From NCBI GenBank assembly GCA_003229495.1, contig QIEB01000536.1, positions 1 through 6,816 of the forward strand: a stretch of DNA of 6,816 nucleotides, in the 5' to 3' direction. Numbering within the stretch: position 1 is the stretch's first letter; each line of letters begins with the position of its first letter. Of the stretch, positions 1-6,543 are shown in pieces. Below the pieces are notes generated by a model. That model saw nothing but the letters and a program-made list of their open reading frames with translations, ran no database searches and was not told the DNA's origin. Position numbers and translations under genes: made by a program. The DNA comes from Flammeovirgaceae bacterium (GTDB taxonomy: Bacteria; Bacteroidota; Bacteroidia; Cytophagales; Cyclobacteriaceae).

Positions 1-2
1 TA

Positions 3-281
3 TTGCTATTGGGAAAAATTGATGATTTCGATCAGACCTATTTCAATGGCAAGTTGATCGGTAGTACTAACGATAGGAAACCCTTTGGAGCCAGCATGTC
101 TTTTTCTAGAATCAGGGTTTATAACCTACCTCCTGAGCTGATACGTGTGGGTCAAACCAATACCATTGCGGTACGGGTACTGGACATTGGGAACATCGGA
201 GGAATCTATGAAGGACCTGTAGGGATTTTGCCCAAATCCCAGCTAAGTAAATATTTGAAATTTTATAAATTTGACCGGTAA
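3..281 (+). CDS. C-terminal fragment of a jelly-roll (sugar-binding-like) domain protein
   Basis: The gene enters from the left edge, so its true start is not visible; the TTG at base 3 is only the first readable codon in frame. The 92 visible residues read like the galactose-binding-type beta-sandwich found in glycoside hydrolase family 2 enzymes, in sialate O-acetylesterases and in the sensor part of some Bacteroidota membrane proteins. The supporting pieces are LGKIDDFDQTYFNGKLIG near the start, the strand IRVYNLPPELIRVGQTNTIAVRV in the middle, and the closing turn GNIGGIYEGPVGI. In such domains the first piece is the ligand-facing turn and the last piece ends the fold. The protein stops about 18 residues after the closing turn, so the domain is C-terminal. 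Substrate and catalytic part are outside the window, and I cannot choose among the host families. The gene converges on the thioesterase gene. Confidence 0.6.
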   Translation: MLLGKIDDFDQTYFNGKLIGSTNDRKPFGASMSFSRIRVYNLPPELIRVGQTNTIAVRVLDIGNIGGIYEGPVGILPKSQLSKYLKFYKFDR

Positions 282-315
282 ATTCAAAGCAGATTACCAA
301 TCAACTAATCAGGAT

Positions 316-339
316 AATGGCTTGATTGCAAGCATCATT
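316..339. terminator. Weak hairpin between convergent genes, possible terminator
   Basis: Bases 320-324 (GCTTG) pair with 329-333 (CAAGC) around a 4-base loop. A further AATG (316-319) pairs with CATT (336-339) across a 2-base bulge. It lies in the 57-base gap between two converging genes, where a two-way terminator would be expected, and its right arm touches the thioesterase stop codon. There is no clear T-run on either strand, so it is not a standard intrinsic terminator. Confidence 0.25.
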
Positions 340-758
340 CATTGAAGTAATGATTTAGCAGTCCTGTAAACGGTTCCTTTGAATACACCGACGGTTACCC
401 TGTCTTGATTGGTGATTAGGATATTATAAACACCGATTTTATTGGTTTTGCTGATTTCACTGGCTTCAGCGGTAAGCTGATCTCCAGATTTCACTGGGGC
501 GGTAAACGACATAGAGGTTTCCAGGGCCACGCTCAGCTTGTTATGGCTGTTGCTGGCTATGGCCAGGGCACTGTCGGCAAAAGCGAAAGTGACGCCTCCA
601 TGTACTATTCCAAAGCCATTCAACATTTCATCCCGGATAATCATAGAGATCTTACAGGTTCCCTGCGAAATGGCCAGTATTTCAATACCCAGCCAAGCGC
701 TAAACCGGTCTTTACTCAATAAATGATCAATTATTTCTTTAAGAGATACTTTTGCCAT
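339..758 (-). CDS. paaI: PaaI-type hotdog-fold acyl-CoA thioesterase
   Basis: This 139-residue protein has the normal length of a PaaI family hydroxyphenylacetyl-CoA thioesterase. Such cytoplasmic enzymes hydrolyse aryl- or acyl-CoA esters to free acid and CoA, and in phenylacetate degradation PaaI clears dead-end CoA esters. The hotdog signature is clear: MLNGFGIVHGG at residues 45-55, then FADSALAIASN at 60-70. Asp62 aligns with the catalytic aspartate of the LADTAFA motif in E. coli PaaI. SFTAPVKSGDQLTAEA (84-99), IGVYNILITNQ (108-118) and VGVFKGTVYR (123-132) match the remaining core strands. The ATG at 758 comes two bases after the stop of the upstream transporter gene (TAG TT ATG), with no clear Shine-Dalgarno, so translation is probably coupled. 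No other phenylacetate genes are visible, so the true substrate could be another CoA ester. Family assignment is strong; the specific substrate is not established. Confidence 0.85.
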   Translation of the reverse strand: MAKVSLKEIIDHLLSKDRFSAWLGIEILAISQGTCKISMIIRDEMLNGFGIVHGGVTFAFADSALAIASNSHNKLSVALETSMSFTAPVKSGDQLTAEASEISKTNKIGVYNILITNQDRVTVGVFKGTVYRTAKSLLQ

Positions 759-760
759 AA

Positions 761-1516
761 CTAACTACTAAAAAACCATAATTTAACTGACAATCCGATA
801 ATGGTAACGATCAATACCCGCCGGATCCAAACATCACCTTTGGCTACTGACCATCTACTTCCGATCCAACCTCCAATGGCATTCCCAACTGCCAGGGTAA
901 GACCAATAGTCCAGTCGAGTACGTCTTCCACAATAAACACCGCCAGCGCAGCCAGTGAATAGGTGAGGGCCACGAAAACCTTGGCACTGTTGGTTTTCAC
1001 CAAGGAGAAACCGTTGATAGTAGTCAATAATGGAATCATAATAAACCCAACTCCTGCCTGAATAAAACCACCATAAATACCCACCCCAAAGAAGGAAACA
1101 ATTCCAATAATTTGATGTTTCTTGTCCATACGCTCCTGCTGATCCCCAGGCTTTTTTAAGGGCCGGACGATGATCATAATGGCTACCGCTACCATAATGA
1201 TTGACAAAATTCTGTTGAACAACCTGTCATCCATGTCTACCGCAATTCTTGCACCTAAAATGGCCCCAACCATGGCTGAGATACCCAGGTACAGGCTATA
1301 GGGCCAGGTACTCACCCCTTTGCTTCTGAAACCGGCAACCGCAAAAATGTTCTGTCCAATTATGCCAATACGATTGGTAGCGTTGGCCACTGCAGAAGGG
1401 AGCCCTAAAAATATCAACAAAGGCAAGGTGATAAGCGATCCGCCACCGGCTACCACGTTGAGAAATCCTGCTACAATTCCGGCAACAATTATAATTATGG
1501 CATCGGTAAATTCCAT
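761..1516 (-). CDS. TSUP (TauE/SafE) family membrane transporter or permease
   Basis: This is a 251-residue, strongly hydrophobic inner-membrane protein of the TauE/SafE (TSUP, formerly DUF81) family. Its members are linked to export or uptake of small anions such as sulfite, sulfoacetate or other organosulfur acids. The family shows a two-fold repeat. The first half has GFLNVVAGGGSLITLPLL (17-34), then GLPSAVANATNR (38-49). The second half has GFIQAGVGFIMIPLL (150-164), then LVKTNSAKVFVALTYSLAAL (172-191). Roughly eight membrane segments can be drawn, with a charged loop near residues 118-135 (KKPGDQQERMDKKH) between the halves. Length is typical and no lesion is seen. The ATG at 1516 is the first in-frame start after the divergent region and places helix 1 directly at the N terminus. 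It is the first gene of a likely two-gene unit with the thioesterase, which suggests but does not prove handling of an organic acid. The substrate cannot be read from the sequence. Confidence 0.87.
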   Translation of the reverse strand: MEFTDAIIIIVAGIVAGFLNVVAGGGSLITLPLLIFLGLPSAVANATNRIGIIGQNIFAVAGFRSKGVSTWPYSLYLGISAMVGAILGARIAVDMDDRLFNRILSIIMVAVAIMIIVRPLKKPGDQQERMDKKHQIIGIVSFFGVGIYGGFIQAGVGFIMIPLLTTINGFSLVKTNSAKVFVALTYSLAALAVFIVEDVLDWTIGLTLAVGNAIGGWIGSRWSVAKGDVWIRRVLIVTIIGLSVKLWFFSS

Positions 1517-1633
1517 ATTTTCAAAACTACACTAGCCAAAATATAAGTATAATAACTGATACACGCCCCTGATTTCAATTGATCTAAAGATATTATTAGG
1601 ATATCACTATATTTATCTGGAGAAAAGGCATTC
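1517..1633. promoter_or_regulatory. Divergent promoter region between transporter and small membrane-protein gene
   Basis: This 117-base AT-rich gap must hold promoters for both directions. On the plus strand, TATATTTA at 1608-1615 matches seven of eight positions of the Bacteroidota -7 element TAnnTTTG, but the nearest TTG upstream (1579-1581) is a few bases farther than usual. On the minus strand, a TATATTTTGG stretch lies about 20-30 bases before the transporter start, again one base off the consensus. Neither is convincing alone. I see no riboswitch-like structure or clear operator. Confidence 0.3.
1619..1628 (+). promoter_or_regulatory. Shine-Dalgarno-like site for the ATG at 1634
   Basis: The purine-rich stretch GGAGAAAAGG ends five bases before an ATG at 1634, a good ribosome-binding distance. 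The ATG at 1686, which opens the long frame, has GGGAGG directly touching it with no spacer. This contrast is the main reason to suspect that translation of the small membrane protein begins at 1634 and that the frame was later disturbed. Confidence 0.4.
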
Positions 1634-1768
1634 ATGAACATTGATAAACTGGATGATGAAGTAAAGCGAATTCTATCCAGGGAGGATGGCTTCCGAGATT
1701 CGGGAAGAACTGATTGCAAATGGCTACAGCCAGGAAGAAATGGGGTACATCATGGGCATGGTAGATGA
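1634..1768 (+). pseudogene. Short upstream frame, probable displaced N terminus of the small membrane protein
   Basis: From the ATG at 1634 a 44-codon frame runs to a TGA at 1766-1768. Its first 17 residues, MNIDKLDDEVKRILSRE, look like a genuine charged helix. After that the reading (DGFRDSGRTDCKW and onward) looks like an out-of-frame translation of the next gene. Dropping one G in the GGG at 1680-1682 would join it smoothly to the long frame as ..KRILSRRMASEIREEL.., giving one protein of about 120 residues. The alternatives are a sequencing error, a recent one-base insertion, or a small leader frame that ends inside the next gene. The first 17 codons are the supported part; the rest is probably not real protein. 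Confidence 0.4.
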
Positions 1769-1997
1769 TAAATTGCTGACAGTTTTAACCAAAGGCAACC
1801 AAAGAAATGTATCGATCCGAAACATGATCATCGGTTCTATGCTGGCGTTGATAGCATTAGCAGTAATTGGCGCATCGTACTTTGGCCAGCAAGTGCCGAA
1901 AGAGGTTTACTATGTTGCCCTGGTTGTTTTCGCGGTAGGCTATCTGGTCTTCAGGTATGGCTTCCGGAAACGCCATACTAAAACAGAGAATCATTGA
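1686..1997 (+). CDS. Small membrane protein with two predicted transmembrane helices, function unknown
   Basis: I do not recognise this family. The 103-residue reading has a charged cytosolic-looking helical part (EIREELIANGYSQEEMGYIMGMVDDKL, split here as residues 4-16 and 17-30). A hydrophobic helix follows at about 47-67 (MIIGSMLALIALAVIGASYF), then a second at about 72-92 (VYYVALVVFAVGYLVF), then a basic tail RKRHTKTENH. The short loop between the helices suggests a hairpin in the inner membrane with both ends inside. The ATG at 1686 is the only start in this frame before a stop at 1662-1664, but GGGAGG abuts it without spacing, so the natural start may be the ATG at 1634 in another frame. 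The gene stops 21 bases before the big repeat-protein gene and lies in the same direction, so the two are probably co-transcribed. A membrane partner or accessory role for the large protein is possible but is pure inference. Confidence 0.65.
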   Translation: MASEIREELIANGYSQEEMGYIMGMVDDKLLTVLTKGNQRNVSIRNMIIGSMLALIALAVIGASYFGQQVPKEVYYVALVVFAVGYLVFRYGFRKRHTKTENH

Positions 1998-2018
1998 CCA
2001 TTTGCCCCTAAGCTGACT

Positions 2019-3422
2019 ATGCGTAAAAAAACCAGTAACCCAATTGAAGAAAGCAGTGAAAATTCGACTGACTTGTCATCAGAAATAAAAAGGCTTAAAA
2101 AGCAGCTTAAGATCGAAGCCGCCCTGGAAAAAATCCGCAATCGCACTTTATTGATGAGAGATAGCAGTGAGCTCAATGAAGCGGTGGCAGTTTTCTTTCA
2201 ACAGTTTCAATCACTTGATCTATTACCTAAAGAAGCAAGAACATATTTCTGTGATATTGACACGGATACGGATATTGCTAAGGTCTGGATGACGCATGCA
2301 GATGGAACTGTGATGAAGGGAAGTCATAAAACGCCTCTTACCCAATCAGCATCTATGTCTCAATATTATAAAGCATGGAAACAAAAAAAACCCATTATGG
2401 TGCGCAATTATTCAGGCGCAGCCTTATCAGAGTATCTAAAGTTTGTCTCATCCCTTCCGCATGTAAAAGTTGATAAAGACTATCAAAAATTATTTCGGTC
2501 GCCTCCAAAGCAGGTAGTAATGACGGATGCGAATTTTCTGCAAGGGAACATTGGCATCATGACCTTCGAACCACTTACTCAGGAAGCGATTGATACTTTA
2601 ACGCGGTTTGCCAAAGTATTCGAATTCACCTACACCCGATTCCTTGATCTCCAAAAAGCTGAAGCTCAAGCCAGGGAGGCTCAGATCGAAGCAGCATTGG
2701 AAAGGGTAAGAGCTAAAGCATTGGCTATGCACATATCGACGGACCTGATAAATGTGGCAAACGAGCTAAGGGAGCAAACGGTCTTATTGGGTCAATCGGA
2801 TTTGGCGGGTTCGGTTATCGAGTTGTATGAGGTTGATCCTGACTGTATTGAGTCGTGGTATGCTTTTCGTACAGATGGTGACCTGGATGGAGCACTTCGT
2901 ACAGGAATATTGCGCTTTGCGAAAGATTCCTGCCTGGTGATTAAGGAGATGTTATCAATGTACCGATCATCAGAAAATGAATATACACTGAAAGCAGAAG
3001 GCAGAAAATTGAAAGAATTTTATGCAGTTATGCAGGAAAATCTTCCTGAAGTGGAGAAAGTTACCATGCCGTCAAAGGAGTATTATCATTGCACGGATTT
3101 TACTGGCGGGACCTTACTCACATCTTCATTGCTCCCCCCCTCAGTGGAGGCTAAAGATCTACAACGTCGAGTGGCTTCTGTATTTGACCTTGCTTACCGG
3201 CGCTTTCTGGATCTCCAAAAGGCAGAAGCCCAGGCAAGGGAAGCTCAGATTGAAGCTGCTTTGGAGCGCGTGCGGTCTCGTACAATGGGCATGCACAAAA
3301 GCCAAGAACTTAAGGAGGTAATTCAAATAGTGTATGAACAATTCGTTCACTTAAATATCCATATTGAACATACAGGGTTTATAGTGGATTACCAAGCGAG
3401 GGATGATATGGACATCTGGTGA
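2019..3422 (+). CDS. N-terminal segment of the multi-module GAF-like sensory protein
   Basis: This frame gives 467 residues: a polar N terminus (1-30), a first linker-like helix (31-47), module 1 (nt 2160-2618), linker 1 (2619-2732), module 2 (2733-3182), linker 2 (3183-3296), and the beginning of module 3, which ends early at TGA 3420-3422. Module 2 carries the class motif ESWYAFR and the later YYHCTDFTGGTLL; modules at 4978 and 5551 share these. The ATG at 2019 has only a weak upstream TAAG, as is common in this phylum, and follows the small membrane-protein stop by 21 bases. The early stop is caused by the 10-bp duplication: with one copy removed the end reads ..DDMDIW then LADQHGVP without interruption. 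If made as it stands, this segment would have two modules and no output domain. The reading is certain; stability and function of the product are unknown. Confidence 0.75.
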   Translation: MRKKTSNPIEESSENSTDLSSEIKRLKKQLKIEAALEKIRNRTLLMRDSSELNEAVAVFFQQFQSLDLLPKEARTYFCDIDTDTDIAKVWMTHADGTVMKGSHKTPLTQSASMSQYYKAWKQKKPIMVRNYSGAALSEYLKFVSSLPHVKVDKDYQKLFRSPPKQVVMTDANFLQGNIGIMTFEPLTQEAIDTLTRFAKVFEFTYTRFLDLQKAEAQAREAQIEAALERVRAKALAMHISTDLINVANELREQTVLLGQSDLAGSVIELYEVDPDCIESWYAFRTDGDLDGALRTGILRFAKDSCLVIKEMLSMYRSSENEYTLKAEGRKLKEFYAVMQENLPEVEKVTMPSKEYYHCTDFTGGTLLTSSLLPPSVEAKDLQRRVASVFDLAYRRFLDLQKAEAQAREAQIEAALERVRSRTMGMHKSQELKEVIQIVYEQFVHLNIHIEHTGFIVDYQARDDMDIW

Positions 3423-6400
3423 CATCTGGTTAGCAGACCAACATGGGGTTCCATCACAATTAACGCTTCCATATTTTGATTCTCCATACTGGAATAGTTT
3501 TAATGAAGCCAAAGAAATGGGAATAGATTTCTTTGCAAACAGGCTGGATTTTAAAGAGAAAAACAGATTTTACAAGAAGCTCTTTAAGTATATCCCTTCG
3601 CTATCTGAGGAAACAAAAGAATTCTATTTTGATTGCCCAGGCCTTGCTGTATCCACCGTGTTACTAGACAATATTGGCCTGTACATTGAGAATTTTTCTG
3701 GCGTTCCCTATTCAAGCGAAGAAAATGATATCCTCATGCGCTTTGGAAGTGTGTTCCAACAAACCTATACCCGCTTCCTCGACCTCCAAAAAGCAGAAGA
3801 GCAAGCCCGCGAAGCTCAGATCGAAGCAGCGCTGGAAAGGGTGCGAGCCAGAACCATGGCTATGCATAGAAGTGACGAACTACTTGACGCAGCCCAAATA
3901 CTTTCAAAAGAGTTGATCAATTTAGAAATTCCACATTTTATGAGTGGGTTTGTGTTAGTAGATGAAACTTCTAAGAAGCAAGAAGTTTGGATGGGGGTTC
4001 CTGGACAGGAAAGACAACCAAGGTTTTATTTGCCTTTGAAGGGTGATCCCGTTCTGCTAAAGCGGTATGAAAGTTGGAAAATAGCTGATCCAATTTTCCA
4101 TCAACAAGTTTCCGGTAAAAAATTGGCCAAGCACATGTCGTACGTTTCCAAACACTTCGAATCGGAAGCAATGGTGGAAACCGGCAGACAAATGCCTGAT
4201 CCTGTGATTTTTTATTGTGGCAATTTTAAAGAAGGCTATGTGCACATCCTTTCAGAAGTATTGCTGAATGCGAACCAAGAATTGATACTGTCCCGGTTTA
4301 CTAGTCTGTTCCAGCAAACCTACACCCGTTTCCTCGACCTCAAAAAAGCAGAAGAACAAGCCAGGGAAGCCCAGATAGAAGCCGCCCTGGAGCGGGTGCG
4401 GGGCAAGGCCATGGGCATGCATTCCAGTGATGACGTAGGTGAAGCCACCATGACACTCTTCCGGGAATTGAAGAACCTTGGTATTGAAACGCTCAGGTGC
4501 GGGGTTCTGATCATTGACAAAAACAAGTTCATGGAGGTGTGGGCAGCTTCAGCATTTAACAAAAATGAAGTCTTTAACGTTACTGGCAAAGTGGATATGA
4601 CCATACACCCTCTTCTGGAGCAACTTTACGAAGATTGGAGATCCAATAAAAATATATATACCTACGAACTTAAGGGTAAAGATGCGGAACATTATTACAG
4701 TGCTATCAAAAACCTCCCTTCTTATGAACTCCCAGAAGTCGATAGCTTACCCAATAGACAAATCTCTACTGGATTCTTATTTGAGGAAGGGGCTCTCTTT
4801 GCGTTTACCAAAGACTATTTTACAGAAGAAGTTTCTCAGATCTTTCAAAAGTTTACTAATGTATTTACCCTAACTTATCGCCGATATCGCGACCTAAAAC
4901 AAGCGGAATCACAAGCCCGTGAAGCACAGATTGAGGTAGCATTGGAACGGATAAGAGCCAGGGCCCTGGCCATGCATTCCTCCGATGAAATCCTGGAGGT
5001 GGCCAATGTACTGAGAAAACAAATGGGCTTATTGGGGCAGTCAGAACTGGAAGTGTCTGCAGTACACATCTATACCGATGGGGCTGAAACTTTCGACTCC
5101 TGGTGGGCTTTCCGGCCTAGTGGAACCTCAAAAGGAAAGATTATAACCGGCACTTCACAATTTCGCATTAAAACATCTGATTTAGCCCAGCAGTGGATTA
5201 AGAGGTATCAATCTGACCAACGTGAATATACGGTATATACCACTGGCAAAAATTTAAGGGATTGGCAAAAAGAACTTGCATTCAGCGCGCCTGAGATTAC
5301 AAAATATTGGGGCGACAAACTCCCTAAGGAACAATACTGTCATTTCAGTGATTTTTCTGGTGGCTCTTTAATTATGGTATCAAATCAGGAACCTTCCGAA
5401 GAGTCGAAAAGCCTTCAAAAGCGGGCTGCTTCAGTATTTAATTTGGCTTACAAACGCTTTCAAGACCTTCAAAAAGCAGAGGATCAAGCCCGGGAGGCAC
5501 AAATTGAAGCGGCACTGGAACGTGTACGGTCCGCAGCTATGGCCATGCATTCTTCCGACGATCTATTCTCGGTGGCGGGCGTTTTGCACGATCAATTAGG
5601 TGAATTGGAACAAAAAGAGCTGGAATCATCGATTATTCATATTTACCCGGAGAGCCTCCCGACATTTGATGCATGGTATTCCTATCGTTCTACAGACGAT
5701 GAATCCCGCCAGGTAATGGATAGAGCCTTGATTCCGTGGAATGCCTGTTCCTGGACCAGGAAAGTAAAGACTCACTATCGGTCTAAGCAGAAGGCTTATA
5801 TGATACAATCAAGGGAAAAAATGTTATTGGAATGGTACAAAGCACTGGAAACGATTGCTCCGGCGGTTCTAGACTATGATGATAAGGGAAAGGTCTTAGT
5901 ACCGGCAGTGCTTTATTATCACTTCTCCAAGTTTTCAGGAGGCGCTTTGTTAATGGTCTCCAACGATCCACCTACTGAAGAAGCTCGAGATATGCAGCAA
6001 CGAGCCGCAATGGTATTTGATCTTGCCTATCGGCGGTTTCTGGATCTTCAAAAAGCAGAAGAACAAGCTCATGAGTCACAAATCGAAGCGGCGCTTGAAC
6101 GTGTCAGGGCCAAAGCTATGTCAATGAACAGTACCGGAGATTTGTCTAAGGCCATAAGTTCGGTTTTTGTAGAGTTAAAAAGATTGAATATAGAGACCCT
6201 TCGCACCGGTTTGGGCATCATTAGTGAAGGAAAAAAGAATTGGGGTATTTATAGCACGACAAAAGGAGATAAAAACGAAACCATACAGCTTACCGGAACA
6301 ATAAGTCTTTCAGGTCATCGAGTGTTGGATGAATTGTATGAAGCCTGGAAAGAGGATCTGAATTACAGGAATACTATCAAATCCTACAACCTCAACTGGA

Positions 6401-6543
6401 GATACCCGATGTTCCTGAAGATACGGTTCTTTACGGCTATTTTCTTTTGTTCCCCGAGGGTGGGTTATATGCATGGGCTGAAAACGAGCTCAGTGACGGG
6501 GAAATTCAAATATTTAAAAAATTCTCTGCAGTTCTGGAATTGA
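3403..6543 (+). CDS. Central segment of the multi-module GAF-like sensory protein
   Basis: This frame gives 1,046 residues in phase with the repeat pattern. It holds the rest of module 3, linker 3 (3754-3867), module 4 (3868-4308), linker 4 (4309-4422), module 5 (4423-4863), linker 5 (4864-4977), module 6 (4978-5436), linker 6 (5437-5550), module 7 (5551-6015), linker 7 (6016-6129), and the first half of module 8. The ATG at 3403 lies just before the first segment's stop, so a ribosome ending at 3422 could restart there, but its first six residues are out-of-frame sequence and it is unlikely to be an original start. After about residue 982 (around nt 6350) the reading becomes unlike any sister module (NYRNTIKSYNLNWRYP), which marks the second frame break; the last 60 or so residues up to the stop at 6541-6543 are spurious. 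Conserved motifs include FSGGSLIMVSN and FSGGALLMVSN in modules 6 and 7. Confidence 0.75.
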   Translation: MIWTSGDIWLADQHGVPSQLTLPYFDSPYWNSFNEAKEMGIDFFANRLDFKEKNRFYKKLFKYIPSLSEETKEFYFDCPGLAVSTVLLDNIGLYIENFSGVPYSSEENDILMRFGSVFQQTYTRFLDLQKAEEQAREAQIEAALERVRARTMAMHRSDELLDAAQILSKELINLEIPHFMSGFVLVDETSKKQEVWMGVPGQERQPRFYLPLKGDPVLLKRYESWKIADPIFHQQVSGKKLAKHMSYVSKHFESEAMVETGRQMPDPVIFYCGNFKEGYVHILSEVLLNANQELILSRFTSLFQQTYTRFLDLKKAEEQAREAQIEAALERVRGKAMGMHSSDDVGEATMTLFRELKNLGIETLRCGVLIIDKNKFMEVWAASAFNKNEVFNVTGKVDMTIHPLLEQLYEDWRSNKNIYTYELKGKDAEHYYSAIKNLPSYELPEVDSLPNRQISTGFLFEEGALFAFTKDYFTEEVSQIFQKFTNVFTLTYRRYRDLKQAESQAREAQIEVALERIRARALAMHSSDEILEVANVLRKQMGLLGQSELEVSAVHIYTDGAETFDSWWAFRPSGTSKGKIITGTSQFRIKTSDLAQQWIKRYQSDQREYTVYTTGKNLRDWQKELAFSAPEITKYWGDKLPKEQYCHFSDFSGGSLIMVSNQEPSEESKSLQKRAASVFNLAYKRFQDLQKAEDQAREAQIEAALERVRSAAMAMHSSDDLFSVAGVLHDQLGELEQKELESSIIHIYPESLPTFDAWYSYRSTDDESRQVMDRALIPWNACSWTRKVKTHYRSKQKAYMIQSREKMLLEWYKALETIAPAVLDYDDKGKVLVPAVLYYHFSKFSGGALLMVSNDPPTEEARDMQQRAAMVFDLAYRRFLDLQKAEEQAHESQIEAALERVRAKAMSMNSTGDLSKAISSVFVELKRLNIETLRTGLGIISEGKKNWGIYSTTKGDKNETIQLTGTISLSGHRVLDELYEAWKEDLNYRNTIKSYNLNWRYPMFLKIRFFTAIFFCSPRVGYMHGLKTSSVTGKFKYLKNSLQFWN
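3411..3430 (+). repeat. Perfect 10-bp tandem duplication that shifts the reading frame
   Basis: The decamer GACATCTGGT occurs twice back to back. Ten bases is one more than a multiple of three, so the second copy moves the frame and creates TGA at 3420-3422. Removing one copy gives GAC ATC TGG TTA GCA GAC, reading DIWLADQ, and joins the first and second segments of the large gene exactly within module 3. This is the cleanest lesion in the window and could revert by replication slippage. Confidence 0.92.

Noticed and set aside
112..300. Minus-strand frame across the jelly-roll gene end
   Set aside because: It is antisense to a sequence with recognisable domain motifs and shows no family resemblance.
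1517..1633. Riboswitch or attenuator in the divergent gap
   Set aside because: No paired stems beyond short AT-rich chance matches, and no T-run.
1495..1719. Minus-strand frame of 74 codons covering the divergent region
   Set aside because: It overlaps the transporter start in another frame, spans the likely promoters, and its translation looks like noise (Ser/Ile/Leu mixture without pattern).
3405..3425. Programmed ribosomal frameshift joining the first two segments
   Set aside because: No slippery heptamer or downstream stem is visible, and the exact 10-bp duplication explains the frame change fully.
4320..5069. Minus-strand open frames starting within linkers 4 and 5
   Set aside because: They are antisense readings of the conserved linker, recur at each copy because the linker codons lack stops on that frame, and have no start signals or protein-like sequence.
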